Source: Williamsia sp.
GTDB lineage: Bacteria > Bacteroidota > Bacteroidia > Chitinophagales > Chitinophagaceae
Direction of reading: 5' to 3'
DNA: 64,000 nucleotides
Assembly (NCBI GenBank): GCA_015069695.1
Contig: JADCRZ010000005.1
Coordinates: 124,001 to 188,000, forward strand
The notes under the pieces are model-generated. The model was given only the letters and a program-made list of their open reading frames with translations. It was not told the DNA's origin and made no database searches. This document shows, piece after piece, positions 33,772 to 44,259 of this stretch; the first letter of the stretch is position 1, and each line of letters starts with the position of its first letter. The position numbers and the translations under genes are program-made.

Positions 33772-35841
33772 TTAAGCAAGGTTTCTGATGTTTGCTTCCC
33801 GTGCATAGAAGCGCCTGGCTGCTGCTTCGATAAAATCATCACCAGTGCCTGTTATGCCTTCGTCCGCTTCCACGCCCGCTTTTTGTAACAGCGGCATGGC
33901 TTCTTCGTTATAGCCGATGGCTTTAAGGTGTCCGAATGCGTCCATGACAAACTGCACGGCGGCACCCTGCTTCATCATCTTCAGCGTACCTTCTTTCGAC
34001 AGCACTACCGCTACGGCATCGAATATCTGCGAGGGGGTGCCTTCCAGCTTGCCGTCTGCTTTTACTTTTTTATCTCCGGAAAGGGTGATGCCGTTGATCC
34101 TGTCAGCAACAAGCTTGACGGTACCGCCGGCATTCTTTACGGCTGCCTGGATGGCTTCTACCACATCGGCATCGCTGCCATCGGTAACAAGAATGCCGAC
34201 GCTCCTGCCTTTGAGTGTGTGCTGCATGTTCTTCTGGATAGAAAGCGCATCGGATGGCGCAAGATCTTTTACTTCGGCCGCGGCCCTGGCTTTCTCCGGT
34301 AATGCCAAACCGAGCCCCGTGGCAATGCGTTGCGCCAGGTCTTCAGAGATGTTGCGGAAGTTGGCAATAACCTGTACCGGAACATGTTCGAGTTCTACTT
34401 TGGACAGTTCGAACACGATGGCTGAAGCGATGTGCGCCTGCTCGTTGCTGGTTTGTGAATTGTAGAACATACGCGCCTGGCTGTAGTGGTCGGCAAAGCT
34501 TTCAGAACGGATGCGGAGCTTATCACCTTCTTCGTTGTTTTCCTTGCGGCCGGGGAACGATGAATAACCGGTTACAGGGCACTCCCGCGGACCGCCTGCT
34601 TCGCCTGCCTTGGAAAGGCTATTGGGTTCGTAATTGGCACGCCCCTGTGGTACCCGCGTCTGCATCATGCCGTCGCGCTGGAAATTCATGACCGGGCACT
34701 TGGCGGCATTAATGGGTATCTGGTGAAAATTGGTGGTACCCAGGCGCGACTTCTGTGTATCCAGGTAAGAGAAGAGGCGCCCCTGCAGGAGCGGATCGTT
34801 GCTAAAATCAATGCCGGGGACAATATTGGTGGGCATGTAAGCCACCTGCTCGGTTTCGGCAAAGAAATTGTCTGGGTTGCGGTCAAGCACAAGGCGTCCT
34901 ACTTTTCTTACAGGTACCACTTCCTCGGGGATGAGCTTGGTAGCGTCGAGCACATCGTAGGGCAACGAGTCGGCAAGCTGCTGGTCGAAGAGCTGCAGAC
35001 CGAGTTCCCACTCGGGGTAATCGCCCCGGTTGATAGCTTCCCAAAGGTCGCGTCGGTGATAGTCGTTGTCGGCAGCCTGCAGCTTTACGGCTTCATCCCA
35101 CACGGTACTTTGCAGGCCGAGCTTGGGCTTCCAGTGAAATTTTACAAAGGTAGATTTGCCCTCCTTATTTACCAGCCGGAAGGTATGGACGCCGAAGCCT
35201 TCCATGGTGCGCAGGGAGCGCGGGATGGTGCGGTCGCTCATTGCCCACATCATCATATGCGAAGATTCGGGCATGAGGGAAACAAAATCCCACAGGGTAT
35301 CGTGTGCGCTGCCTGCCTGCGGATAGGCGCGGTCAGCTTCCATCTTCACGGCATGGATGAGATCGGGAAACTTGATAGCATCCTGGATGAAGAAGACCGG
35401 AATGTTATTGCCCACCAGATCCCAGTTGCCTTCCTTGGTATAGAACTTTACGGCAAAGCCGCGCACATCGCGCGGCGTATCTACCGATCCGGCACCACCG
35501 GCAACGGTGGAGAAGCGCACAAACACGGGCGTTTTCTCACCGGCCTGTTGGAAGAGACTGGCTTTGGTGATGTCGCTCAGCGATTCATACACTTCAAAAT
35601 AACCATGGGCACCTGAGCCGCGGGCATGAACAATGCGCTCCGGAATGCGCTCGTGGTCGAAGTGGAATATTTTTTCGCGCAAGATAAAATCCTCCAGCAG
35701 AACCGGACCGCGGGCGCCGGCTTTCAAACTGTTTTGATTGTCTGCTACAGGGATGCCCTGGTTGGTCGTTAATACAGGATGTGATTGGTCAGTGGTGAGG
35801 TGCGTTTCGCCACCGGCGGTGTTCTTCATTTCGTCTGGCAT
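33772..35841 (-). CDS. katE: Large-subunit (clade 2) heme catalase, KatE type
   Basis: A 689-residue monofunctional catalase that converts hydrogen peroxide to water and oxygen. The catalytic histidine is H72 in [15 protein letters not shown], the distal asparagine lies in [14 protein letters not shown], and the heme-ligand tyrosine is in [14 protein letters not shown]. The length of about 690 and a C-terminal flavodoxin/DJ-1-like domain ([37 protein letters not shown]) mark the clade 2, HPII-like class. No signal peptide. It is a single-gene unit and its promoter should lie in 35842-35990. Confidence 0.96.
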   Translation of the reverse strand: MPDEMKNTAGGETHLTTDQSHPVLTTNQGIPVADNQNSLKAGARGPVLLEDFILREKIFHFDHERIPERIVHARGSGAHGYFEVYESLSDITKASLFQQAGEKTPVFVRFSTVAGGAGSVDTPRDVRGFAVKFYTKEGNWDLVGNNIPVFFIQDAIKFPDLIHAVKMEADRAYPQAGSAHDTLWDFVSLMPESSHMMMWAMSDRTIPRSLRTMEGFGVHTFRLVNKEGKSTFVKFHWKPKLGLQSTVWDEAVKLQAADNDYHRRDLWEAINRGDYPEWELGLQLFDQQLADSLPYDVLDATKLIPEEVVPVRKVGRLVLDRNPDNFFAETEQVAYMPTNIVPGIDFSNDPLLQGRLFSYLDTQKSRLGTTNFHQIPINAAKCPVMNFQRDGMMQTRVPQGRANYEPNSLSKAGEAGGPRECPVTGYSSFPGRKENNEEGDKLRIRSESFADHYSQARMFYNSQTSNEQAHIASAIVFELSKVELEHVPVQVIANFRNISEDLAQRIATGLGLALPEKARAAAEVKDLAPSDALSIQKNMQHTLKGRSVGILVTDGSDADVVEAIQAAVKNAGGTVKLVADRINGITLSGDKKVKADGKLEGTPSQIFDAVAVVLSKEGTLKMMKQGAAVQFVMDAFGHLKAIGYNEEAMPLLQKAGVEADEGITGTGDDFIEAAARRFYAREANIRNLA

Positions 35842-36252
35842 ATTGCTTTTTTAGTGTTTGATGGATGATTAAACAAATGGCATACCCCAATTGCAGGACG
35901 GATGGTTTGATAAACTGAGACTGATTAGCGTATACCGTTGTACAAGATGATGCTAAAATAGAGTATTCGGGTTGTTTGGGACTGATCTTTACATAATTTG
36001 TTATCGAAATTTCCCTCAAGCGCTTTGCATTTCTCGGCCGTGAGATCGGAAACGTATTATACAAAATGTTCCGCAATGCATGAAGGATCGAAATGCTGTG
36101 TAAACAGATCAGGGTATTCTGTTGTAAACTTCATTACACATCTACCCCTGCGCCGCTGCCGGCATTTTTTTCTGTGGAATTCTTGCTGTCAGGCATCTCC
36201 GGTTACTTTATAGTTAAATATCGATAGGTCCGACAACCACTTCCGCGCTGCC
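35842..36252. other. Intergenic region upstream of katE
   Basis: About 410 bp between katE and the permease remnant. It should hold the katE promoter. The last 40 nt read in frame as NHFRAAVRF, the decayed beginning of the permease remnant. No RNA gene seen. Confidence 0.45.
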
Positions 36253-36900
36253 GTGCGCTTCCTGGCCCGGCATAAGTGCTACACCGGCATCAATATTCTT
36301 GGACTGACTATAAGCCTTTGTGCCTGTCTGGTTATCTACAATCTTGTCAATTACGAGTTCAGCTTTGACCGCATCAAAGATTATGAAGGCAATACCGATT
36401 TTCCTTACACTGACTTTATCTCCTTTTCAACCATTGGCCACAGCTTTCTGAAATACAAATACCGCAACGACGAATGGCACTTTAATCCCGGTATTCCCGG
36501 TATCCAGGCTTTTGTAAAGCTCTCTAAAAATGCCAACCCCGGACAGGCCGCAGTGCTGTTCGATGCTTTGTTGCAACGCCACATTGCCACCGACGCCTTC
36601 CTGCGTTTTCTTAAATACAGCCTGGTTCTTCAACCGCTGGGCGATATTCACTTCAACGAAGCATATGACAACGACGGCATCCGCACGGCAAGCCGGCCTG
36701 TTCTTTACGGCCTCCTCGGTATTGCGGTATTTATCTTACTGCTGGCGGTCGTCAATTTTATCAACCTGTCTACCGCCCAGGTGAATACGCCAGCTGGTCA
36801 GAGATACATGAGCCTGATCCTTAAGGACGGTTTTGTCCACTCACATAGAAGTTGCCACAGTTACCCGTCTGAAGCTTTTGATGGCGTAATATTGCAATGA
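36253..36900 (+). pseudogene. MacB/FtsX-type ABC permease remnant
   Basis: The beginning (RFLARHKCYTGINILGLTISLCACLVI, NYEFSFDR) is the first membrane helix of a MacB-like permease, normally a protein of about 800 residues. There is no ATG; the homologous frame starts upstream at NHFRAAV and is preceded by a stop. The large periplasmic domain is shortened (DFISFSTIGHSFLKYKY, FLKYSLVLQPLGDIHFN) and only one further helix is present (LYGLLGIAVFILLLAVVNFINLSTA), after which the sequence degenerates. The gene is a non-functional fragment. Confidence 0.75.
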
Positions 36901-37191
36901 GAATTCTTTTTCCACAACTAGATATCTTGCCATGAATAAAAACAAACTTGTTCCCATCTTTACAGAGTTATGCTCCCGGTGCCATCAGAAAACAAAGCGT
37001 AATTGAACGTACATGGGTTGATAATCCTTCACGATATATTGGAGCCATTCAACGCAAGAACAGCATTGCGCAAAAATGGAATGACACTATCACAACCTCA
37101 TCCCGGAATAAAATAGAAACACCATTAATCAAATAGAATGAACAAAGTAGAAGAAAATTGTTCTCCAAAAAAACACAGCATCCGCGGTAAG

Positions 37192-39246
37192 ATGGAAAAA
37201 CGCCTGTGGCAAACAGCCCTGCTCCTTGCTGGCTGCAGCCTGTCGTCTGCCGTCCAGGCGCAAACGCTGCAGGCCAGCTTTGCCGCCACCACCGGTAACG
37301 AGTCCGCCAATAGATTTTATGTGTCTAACCGGGCGCCCCTGCTGGGAGCGTATTTTGTAAAGCTGCCGGTTACCGCCATCAAACCCGGCGGCTGGTTGCG
37401 CAGGCAGCTGGAGTTACAACGCGACGGCCTCACCGGCAACCTGGGGGAAATCAGCATCTGGCTTTCTAAAAAAGACAATGCCTGGCTGAACAGGGAAGGC
37501 AAAGGCAAATGGGGTTGGGAAGAATTGCCCTACTGGCTCAAAGGTTACGGCAATATCGCCTACATGCTCCGGGATGAAAAAATGATCGCCGAAACAAAAT
37601 TCTGGATCGATGCCGTGCTGAATAACCAACGCCCCAACGGCGACTTTGGTCCCGACGTGGAAAAAGGCGCCGGCAAACGCGACCTCTGGACCAACATGCC
37701 CATGCTTTGGTGCCTGCAATCCTACTACGAATATGCAGGCGACAAACGGGTGTTCGATTTTATGACGAAGTATTTTAAATGGCAGCTGACCATTCCTGAT
37801 CAGCTTTTTCTGGAAGATTACTGGGAGAAGAGCCGCGGCGGCGATAATATCCTGAGCGTTTACTGGTTGTACAATTACACCGGCGAACCCTGGCTGCTGG
37901 ACCTGGCCACCAAGATTGACCGCAACATGGCCAACTGGCGGCAACCCAACAACCTCCCCAACTGGCACAATGTAAACGTGGCGGAATGTTTCCGGGAGCC
38001 GGCAACCTATTACCTGCAAAGCGGCAACAAGGAAGATCTGCAAGCGACCTACAACGATTTTCAACTCATTAGAACCATTTACGGACAAGTGCCCGGCGGC
38101 CTGTTTGGCTCCGATGAAAATGCCCGCAGGGGATATGAAGACCCGCGCCAGGCAGTAGAAACCTGTGGCATGGTGGAGCAAATGACTTCCGATGAATTTT
38201 TACTGCGCTTTACGGGCGACACCAAATGGGCCGAGAACTGCGAGGACGTAGCTTTCAATACGTTTCCGGCCGCCTTCATGCCTGACTACCGTTCGCTGCG
38301 CTATCTCACCGCGCCCAACATGGTGGTGAGCGACAGCCGCAATCACGCACCGGGCATCGCCAATGAAGGCCCCTTTCTGATGATGAATCCGTTCAGCAGC
38401 CGGTGCTGTCAGCACAACCACTCTGCCGGCTGGGTATACTATATTGAAAACAGCTGGATGGCAACACCCGACAACGGCCTCGCTGCACAACTTTACTCCG
38501 AAGGCAGCGTAACTGCGAAAGTGGGCAACGGCACGGAAGTAACACTGACCGAGAACACGCAGTACCCCTTTGACGGTCTGGTAGAGTTCAGGCTGCAAAC
38601 CGGAAAGCCGGTCCTCTTTCCGCTCTACCTGCGCATCCCAGCCTGGAGCAAAGGCGCAACCATAAAAGTCAACGGCAAAGACGTGCCGGTGCAGGCGCAG
38701 CCCGGGGGGTATGTACGGCTCATGAACACCTGGAAGAAAGATGATAAAATATCCTTACAATTGCCGATGGAACTCAGTGTGAGGCAATGGGAGAGAAACA
38801 GGAACAGTGTGTCGGTAAATTACGGTCCGCTCACGTATTCGCTGTTGATCAAAGAACGTTTCGAGCAAAAGGACAGCAAGGAAACTGCCATCGGCGACAG
38901 CAAATGGCAGGAGACGGCCGATCCTAAAAAATGGCCTTCGTATGAAATTTATCCGGCTTCGGACTGGAACTATGGCTTGCTCGTGGATACACAGGCGCCC
39001 ATGCAATCCTTCAGTGTTGTAAAAAGATCGTGGCCCGCCGATAACAATCCCTGGACAACAGCCAACGTGCCGATACAACTGCAGGCAAAAGGAAAGAAAA
39101 TACCCGGCTGGGGTATCGACCGGCATGGCCTGTGTGCCGAGCTTCCGCAAAGTCCCGTGCAGACAGCTGAAGCACTTACAACGCTCACGCTGGTGCCTAT
39201 GGGCAGTGCCCGGCTGCGCATTTCGGCCTTTCCGGTAGTGGAATAA
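37192..39246 (+). CDS. GH127/GH146-type beta-L-arabinofuranosidase-like hydrolase (DUF1680)
   Basis: A 684-residue exported hydrolase. The frame opens at 37138, but the ATG at 37192 gives a signal peptide (MEKRLWQTALLLAGCSLSSAVQAQ). The (alpha/alpha)6 barrel has WLRRQLELQRDGL, ELPYWLKGY, NMPMLWCLQSYYEYAGD. The metal and nucleophile residues of the family are visible: E323 and C325 in VETCGMVEQ, and C405-C406 in SSRCCQHNH, matching Glu-x-Cys and Cys-Cys of GH127, where a zinc-bound cysteine is nucleophile. Such enzymes remove beta-L-arabinofuranose. The GH2 gene follows after 5 nt. Confidence 0.88.
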   Translation: MEKRLWQTALLLAGCSLSSAVQAQTLQASFAATTGNESANRFYVSNRAPLLGAYFVKLPVTAIKPGGWLRRQLELQRDGLTGNLGEISIWLSKKDNAWLNREGKGKWGWEELPYWLKGYGNIAYMLRDEKMIAETKFWIDAVLNNQRPNGDFGPDVEKGAGKRDLWTNMPMLWCLQSYYEYAGDKRVFDFMTKYFKWQLTIPDQLFLEDYWEKSRGGDNILSVYWLYNYTGEPWLLDLATKIDRNMANWRQPNNLPNWHNVNVAECFREPATYYLQSGNKEDLQATYNDFQLIRTIYGQVPGGLFGSDENARRGYEDPRQAVETCGMVEQMTSDEFLLRFTGDTKWAENCEDVAFNTFPAAFMPDYRSLRYLTAPNMVVSDSRNHAPGIANEGPFLMMNPFSSRCCQHNHSAGWVYYIENSWMATPDNGLAAQLYSEGSVTAKVGNGTEVTLTENTQYPFDGLVEFRLQTGKPVLFPLYLRIPAWSKGATIKVNGKDVPVQAQPGGYVRLMNTWKKDDKISLQLPMELSVRQWERNRNSVSVNYGPLTYSLLIKERFEQKDSKETAIGDSKWQETADPKKWPSYEIYPASDWNYGLLVDTQAPMQSFSVVKRSWPADNNPWTTANVPIQLQAKGKKIPGWGIDRHGLCAELPQSPVQTAEALTTLTLVPMGSARLRISAFPVVE

Positions 39247-39251
39247 AACAA

Positions 39252-41516
39252 ATGAAGAACAAACAAATGAATACCCGCAAAACGATTGTTTGCCTGGTGG
39301 CCCTTTTCATCTCCGTTTGCCTCCAGGCACAGGAGTGGCAAATGAAAAAAGCGCAGCTTATGTCAAAGTTTGCGCTGGATGTAGATCCTCGCAACGTACT
39401 GCCCGAATATCCGCGCCCGCAAATGGTGCGGCAAAACTGGATGAACCTCAATGGGCTCTGGCAGTTTCAGCCGGCCAAAGATTCTGCCGAAGCACGGCCC
39501 ACCGGAAACCTCTCCCGCACCATTCTGGTGCCCTTCCCGGTAGAGTCGGCCCTTTCGGGTGTGATGGAGCACCACGACAGGCTCTGGTACCGCCGCACTT
39601 TCACCGTCCCCGCTGCCTGGAAGGCACAAAACGTTTTGCTGCATTTTGGTGCGGTGGATTATGAATCGGAAGTGTTTATCAACGGCAAAAGCCTCGGCGT
39701 GCACACCGGCGGCTACGACCCGTTCTCGTATGATATCACTCCCCATTTAAAACCGGGCGGTGCCCAGGAGATCGTAGTACGGGTGTACGATCCCACCGAT
39801 AAAGGCGGTTTCCCGAGAGGAAAGCAAACACTCAATCCACAGGGTATCATGTACCGGTCGGTTACCGGCATCTGGCAGCCAGTTTGGCTGGAGCCTGTTC
39901 CAAAAACAGGTATTCAGGACATCAAGATCATACCCGATGTAGACCGTTCCCTGGTGAAGATTGCTGTTAACACCAACGCATCACCAGGCCAAAGTGTGGT
40001 GATAAAAGTAAAAGACGGTGCAAAAGAGATAAAAACGGTTACCGGAAAAAGCAATGCCGAAATCTCAGTGCCGGTGGCGGATGCAAAGCTTTGGTCGCCG
40101 GATGCGCCTTTTCTCTACGACATGACGATTTCGCTGATGAAGGGAGGAGCCAAGGTAGATGAAGTGGGCAGCTATTTCGGGATGAGAAAAATTTCGCTAG
40201 AGAACGAAGGCGGTTTTAAAAAGCTCTTCCTCAACAACAAGTTTTTATTCGAGATCGGTCCGCTCGACCAGGGCTTCTGGCCCGATGGCGGCTACACCGC
40301 ACCGACCGATGCCGCTTTGAAATACGACCTGGAAATGACCAAAAAATTCGGCTACAACATGGTGCGCAAACACATCAAGGTTGAACCCTACCGCTGGTAT
40401 TACTGGGCCGACAAGTTGGGACTGCTGGTTTGGCAGGACATGCCCTCGGCCAACTCGTATACCCGCGTAGTGCCGCCGGTAGATACGGTAGCCTATGCAG
40501 CGCAATTAAAGCGCCTGGTACAAACGCATTGGAACGCGCCCTGCATTGTGATGTGGGTGGTGTTCAATGAAGGGCAGGGCCAGCACAACACACCGGGACT
40601 GGTGCAATTGGTGCGCAGCCTCGACTCCACGCGGGTCATTAACCAGGCCAGTGGCGGCCGGCATTTTGATGCGGGCGATGTAATGGATATTCACAGTTAT
40701 CCGCCGCCTGCAGCACCGGCGCCAAGTGCAACGCAAGCCCTGGCCTGCGGCGAGTACGGCGGTATTGGTTACATCATCCCGGACCATATCTGGGGAAAGC
40801 AACCCACCTACATTTTCATCAACAACGAAAAAGAATACCTTGACCTGTTTGATGCATATGCCCAGGACCTGGTGCTGTACAAAACCACCAAAGGGTTGAG
40901 CGCCGCCGTGTACACCGAGATCACGGATGTGGAAGCCGAACTCAATGGCCTGCTGACCTATGACCGGGCTGTCGTGAAAGGTGATGTGGAAAAAATCCGG
41001 ATGTCTAACGTGTCTGTCATTACCAAAAGCCTTTATCTCTCCGACGTGCTGCCTTCTTCTGAAAAATCGGCAACCACCTGGAGCTATGCGTTTGACAATC
41101 CCGACTCGCTTACCTGGTTCACCACAGCATACAATGCTGCGAGCTGGAAAACGGGCGAAGCCGGATTTGGAACAAAAGGTACACCCGGTGCAGTGGTCCG
41201 CACCACCTGGGACACCAAAGACATCTGGCTCCGCAAAGAATTTACTCTGGGCAATCCGGGCGTAAAGAAGGAAAACCTGGTATTAAGCATCCACCATGAT
41301 GATGACTGCGAAGTGTATATCAACGGCGTCAAAGCAGCGGTGGCAAGCGGGCACACAGCAGGATACACCATGCTGTCACTCAATGAAGCCGGAAAAGCAG
41401 CCTTGCAGCTCAATGGCAAAAACGTGATTGCCATTCATTGCCACCAGAACCGGGGCGGGCAATACATTGATGCGGGGATCTCGGTCATGAGTGCAGACAA
41501 ACCGGGACAGAACTGA
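39252..41516 (+). CDS. Glycoside hydrolase family 2 with extra C-terminal domain
   Basis: A 754-residue exported GH2 enzyme; alternative ATG at 39267. The signal peptide ends ISVCLQAQ. Sugar-binding domain: RQNWMNLNGLWQFQP, VPFPVESALSGV, LWYRRTF, DYESEVFINGKSLGVHTGGYDPF. Catalytic barrel: acid/base E440 in VVFNEGQGQ and nucleophile E501 in ACGEYGG. After the barrel, residues about 610-754 form an extra beta-sandwich (SIHHDDDCEVYINGVKAAV, NVIAIHCHQNRGGQYIDAGI), probably carbohydrate-binding. Likely a beta-galactosidase or related exo-enzyme, translationally coupled to the GH127-type gene. Confidence 0.9.
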   Translation: MKNKQMNTRKTIVCLVALFISVCLQAQEWQMKKAQLMSKFALDVDPRNVLPEYPRPQMVRQNWMNLNGLWQFQPAKDSAEARPTGNLSRTILVPFPVESALSGVMEHHDRLWYRRTFTVPAAWKAQNVLLHFGAVDYESEVFINGKSLGVHTGGYDPFSYDITPHLKPGGAQEIVVRVYDPTDKGGFPRGKQTLNPQGIMYRSVTGIWQPVWLEPVPKTGIQDIKIIPDVDRSLVKIAVNTNASPGQSVVIKVKDGAKEIKTVTGKSNAEISVPVADAKLWSPDAPFLYDMTISLMKGGAKVDEVGSYFGMRKISLENEGGFKKLFLNNKFLFEIGPLDQGFWPDGGYTAPTDAALKYDLEMTKKFGYNMVRKHIKVEPYRWYYWADKLGLLVWQDMPSANSYTRVVPPVDTVAYAAQLKRLVQTHWNAPCIVMWVVFNEGQGQHNTPGLVQLVRSLDSTRVINQASGGRHFDAGDVMDIHSYPPPAAPAPSATQALACGEYGGIGYIIPDHIWGKQPTYIFINNEKEYLDLFDAYAQDLVLYKTTKGLSAAVYTEITDVEAELNGLLTYDRAVVKGDVEKIRMSNVSVITKSLYLSDVLPSSEKSATTWSYAFDNPDSLTWFTTAYNAASWKTGEAGFGTKGTPGAVVRTTWDTKDIWLRKEFTLGNPGVKKENLVLSIHHDDDCEVYINGVKAAVASGHTAGYTMLSLNEAGKAALQLNGKNVIAIHCHQNRGGQYIDAGISVMSADKPGQN

Positions 41517-41552
41517 TAGCCGGATTGCTCAACACATAAGTTGAATGCTGCT

Positions 41553-42131
41553 TTATTTGTTGTTGAATAAGGTAAAGAATACACTTAATTGAACCACACT
41601 GTTTTTAAAGTCAGGATCGATGGTGGTTGTTTTATTAAAATCTCCCACTTTGGAAATGCCTGTTATATACCTGGCTCCGATACCAAGTCCGCTTTTGGAA
41701 TGGTAACCTATTCCGGCAGCTGCTGAAAGATCAAGGTTTTTTGCAAAATTGTTGATCGATTGATTGGGAATAGCTGCACTTTCGCCGGTTTTAAAGCCTA
41801 CCTGCGGACCTGCCTCTATATACACACTGCCAAAATCAAGTTTGGCCATTACGGGAACATTGAGGTAAGATACCTTCAGGTTGGATTTTGTTCCGGCATT
41901 TTCATATTGAGCACCCTGGGTAGAAAAAACGGCTTCCGGTTGAACAGAAAATACATCCCCAAACTTCAGGTTGATAAAGCCGCCCACATGAAAACCGATC
42001 ATCGAGTTGGTTTGAAAATTTGTTCCGCTGTAATTACTGATGTTTACACCGGCTTTGGCACCAAGCTGAAACGTCTGTGCAAAGAGCGTTGAACTTGTCA
42101 TCAATGCTACTGCTAAGAAGATTTTCTTCAT
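41553..42131 (-). CDS. PorT-family / opacity-like outer-membrane barrel protein
   Basis: A 192-residue protein with a signal peptide (MKKIFLAVALMTSSTLFAQ) and an eight-strand barrel layout: FQLGAKAGVNISNYSG, IGFHVGGFINLKFGDVFSVQPEAVFSTQG, YLNVPVMAKLDFGSVYIEAGPQVGF, AAAGIGYHSKSGLGIGARYITG and a final aromatic strand QLSVFFTLF. Proteins like this are very common in Bacteroidota and mostly of unknown role. It converges with the GH2 gene and is transcribed alone. Confidence 0.85.
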   Translation of the reverse strand: MKKIFLAVALMTSSTLFAQTFQLGAKAGVNISNYSGTNFQTNSMIGFHVGGFINLKFGDVFSVQPEAVFSTQGAQYENAGTKSNLKVSYLNVPVMAKLDFGSVYIEAGPQVGFKTGESAAIPNQSINNFAKNLDLSAAAGIGYHSKSGLGIGARYITGISKVGDFNKTTTIDPDFKNSVVQLSVFFTLFNNK

Positions 42132-42767
42132 AAATAAAATTTAAAAGTTATAAAAATTGCATGATCAATGTGTGAACTGGAATACACAAATAATCACAAG
42201 TGTTCTATGATTGCGGTTTGTCTCAAGTGCCGGTATAAAAAGAATTTGTACTGATTTTTTTTGAAACACATTCTGTGATCATGTTATTTCAAAAACAGCG
42301 CCATTTGTAATTTGTGCTGTTCATGAAACAAGTTCAGGAAGAGGATTTGATAAATAAGCAGGAGAGATGAGCCATGACGGTCCGTCGGGTTTGCCAGGAA
42401 GACAGAAAGATTTTACATCCCGTTTTGTAGAATCATTGCTACTCTGTGTAAAGGTGTTCACAGGAAAGAATAGACACCATCACTCCCCTGTCTTAATGAG
42501 ATGCTGCAACACGACCGTTTCCTCATCACCCAATTGCCTCCAGCACTGGGATAAGAAGAGAAACAATTGGCCGGATACGCAGACAGCCGGTAAACAGTGT
42601 GACATACATCACAGTTATTCATTGCCCTGTCTCAATGGAAGTGCCTCCTTTTCTATCGTAGCTTTGCTTCATCATTTAAAAGATCAGGTAAAAAAAGATA
42701 CGAAGGGCCATTCAAGTAAAAGATGTGCTTCCGGTTCTTCAGGATTAGTGACATAAGTATACCATAT
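42132..42767. other. Gene-free region upstream of the GNAT gene
   Basis: About 640 bp with only low-quality open frames; the 129-codon frame at 42367 is rich in C, H and S with no known pattern. Promoters of the barrel gene and the GNAT gene should lie at the two ends. I see no repeat or RNA. Confidence 0.45.
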
Positions 42768-43064
42768 ATGGAAGAAGTAAAACTAAATCTTAACGAAGAG
42801 AAACAGGGTGCTTTTTATATAGTGGAAGGTACTGGGCAATTGGGTGAAATGGCAGTAAGCATCTCAGATGCGAGGCTGACGGTTTATCATACCGAAGTGG
42901 CTGCAAAGGCCGAGGGCAAAGGTTATGGAAAGAAGTTGCTGCATGAAATGGTGGACTATGCACGGAAGAACAACTTGAAAGTGATTCCCTTGTGTACGTA
43001 TGTTCATGCCCAGTTCAAACGGCATCCGCAAGAATATGCTGATGTATGGAATAAGGAACAGTAA
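42768..43064 (+). CDS. Small GNAT-family N-acetyltransferase (YjdJ-like)
   Basis: A 98-residue single-domain acetyltransferase of the short type. The ATG at 42768 is chosen over the longer frame because family members start like MEEVKLNLNEEKQGAFYIVEG. Motif A for acetyl-CoA binding is AKAEGKGYGKKLLHEMVDYAR, and the typical end is VIPLCTYVHAQFKRHPQEYADVW. Substrate unknown. The pirin gene follows 58 nt later on the same strand. Confidence 0.9.
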   Translation: MEEVKLNLNEEKQGAFYIVEGTGQLGEMAVSISDARLTVYHTEVAAKAEGKGYGKKLLHEMVDYARKNNLKVIPLCTYVHAQFKRHPQEYADVWNKEQ

Positions 43065-43122
43065 AACAAACCAGGCAATTGATCTACCGGGTAATTGCAA
43101 TCAAAAAACTTAATACATAAAA

Positions 43123-43836
43123 ATGAAATCGCAAGTGTTCAGAAAAGATGAAAGAGGATTAAAAGACATCGGCTGGTTAAAAAGCAATTTTTATTTCAGC
43201 TTCAGTGAATATTACAACCCGCTAAAAAGCGCTTTTGGAACCCTGGTGGCTTTTAATGACGACTTCGTAGAGGCAGGCAAAGGTTTTGGAATACACCCCC
43301 ATGCCAACATGGAAATCATTTCCATTTTGCTCAAAGGAAAAATGAACCACATTGATACCCTTGGTTATAAAACGGTGATTGAAGAAGGCGGTGTACAAAT
43401 CATGAGTGCCGGTAGCGGGCTCCGGCACGAAGAGTACAACATCGGTGAGGAGGAAGTAAATTTTTTGCAGATATGGATACAGCCAAAATTGCAGAACGTT
43501 ACACCCCGCTACCAGCAACGCAGCTTTCCGAAAGACAAAAGGAAAAATGAACTTAAGACCATCGTATCCGGCGAGGAAGGCCTGGGCCATTGCTGGATCA
43601 ATCAAAATGCGAAGTTATCTCTCGGTTATTTCGATACTGCCAGGGAAATTGTTTACAACTTCAATCCGGCCAATAAATGCTTATTTATATTCTCCATTGA
43701 AGGAAAAGTAAGGGTGGATGGTACAGACCTGGATGCGCGGGACGCCATGGGTGTTTGGGAAACCGGCACAGTACCTATCCATGGCGATGCAGGGGCTCAA
43801 TTTCTTGTCATTGAAACACCGATCAATCAAAAATAA
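43123..43836 (+). CDS. Pirin-family protein (YhaK/YhhW-like bicupin)
   Basis: A 237-residue bicupin. The metal site in the first cupin is GIHPHANMEIISILLKGKMNHIDTLG, the H-x-H...E/H set of pirins, with SAGSGLRHEEYN following. The second cupin (LGYFDTAREIVYNF, NKCLFIFSIEGKVRVDGTDL) has degenerate ligands, as usual. Some relatives have quercetin dioxygenase activity; others act as redox-sensitive regulators. Start at the ATG giving MKSQVFRKDERG. Likely co-transcribed with the GNAT gene. The stop overlaps the end of a GH28 remnant on the other strand. Confidence 0.92.
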   Translation: MKSQVFRKDERGLKDIGWLKSNFYFSFSEYYNPLKSAFGTLVAFNDDFVEAGKGFGIHPHANMEIISILLKGKMNHIDTLGYKTVIEEGGVQIMSAGSGLRHEEYNIGEEEVNFLQIWIQPKLQNVTPRYQQRSFPKDKRKNELKTIVSGEEGLGHCWINQNAKLSLGYFDTAREIVYNFNPANKCLFIFSIEGKVRVDGTDLDARDAMGVWETGTVPIHGDAGAQFLVIETPINQK

Positions 43837-44075
43837 CAAGGCTCCTGCTTATTTTTCAGGTCCGTATCCTGGACGTAATCGATCTTTAAGGGTGTCCTTA
43901 CACCGCTCAGGTTGCAGTTAACAAGCTTTAGATGCTGCGCCGGTGATGCCCTGTACGCGTTCACAAAAACACCCTATTGCCCCTTCCGAAACATCCATGT
44001 TTTCGACCCAGATACTGCGGACGGTAGGCATGTAGTTGCCCGGGTTTTCATAAAATCACAATGGATTCCTTTTTT
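43827..44075 (-). pseudogene. GH28 polygalacturonase C-terminal remnant
   Basis: On the minus strand from about 44075 the frame reads GIHCDFYENPGNYMPTVRSI, then WVENMDVSEG. One base shift at about 43993 gives GVFVNAYRASPAQHLKLVNC, NLSGVRTPLKIDYVQDTDLK and the stop at 43827. This is the last part of the parallel beta-helix of a GH28 pectinase of the exported Bacteroidota kind. The catalytic part is absent and the frame is broken, so it is dead. It lies beside the sigma factor of the pectin-like locus B. Confidence 0.7.
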
Positions 44076-44259
44076 GATCAGGAAGGACTTTGTTGCGTGA
44101 ATATAGGAAAGAAAGCGCGGAGGCAGGGATCACGCTGAAGCAATTTGATTTTTGCAGTGGTTCTTCCAGCCGCGGGCAGGCAGGACACAAAAAATAAAGA
44201 TCCATTCTCTATTTTTTTTATAATTTAAAGGCGCTTTTCATTTTTACAATTGCTTGCGC
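43837..44259. other. Intergenic region upstream of sigma factor, mostly GH28 debris
   Basis: About 420 bp between pirin and the sigma factor. The first 240 bp are the GH28 remnant on the minus strand. The rest is AT-rich, with a T run at 44213-44222, and presumably holds the sigma-factor promoter. Confidence 0.5.

Noticed and set aside
34723-35616. 297-codon plus-strand frame inside katE
   Set aside because: Fully antisense to the catalase and no recognisable domain; catalase motifs on the other strand are unambiguous.
36948-37136. 62-codon frame just before the GH127-type gene
   Set aside because: No start context, no recognised family and likely part of the permease debris or leader.
42367-42756. 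129-codon plus-strand frame upstream of the GNAT gene
   Set aside because: Composition is rich in C, H and S with no hydrophobic pattern or known motif, and it lies in a non-coding-looking stretch.
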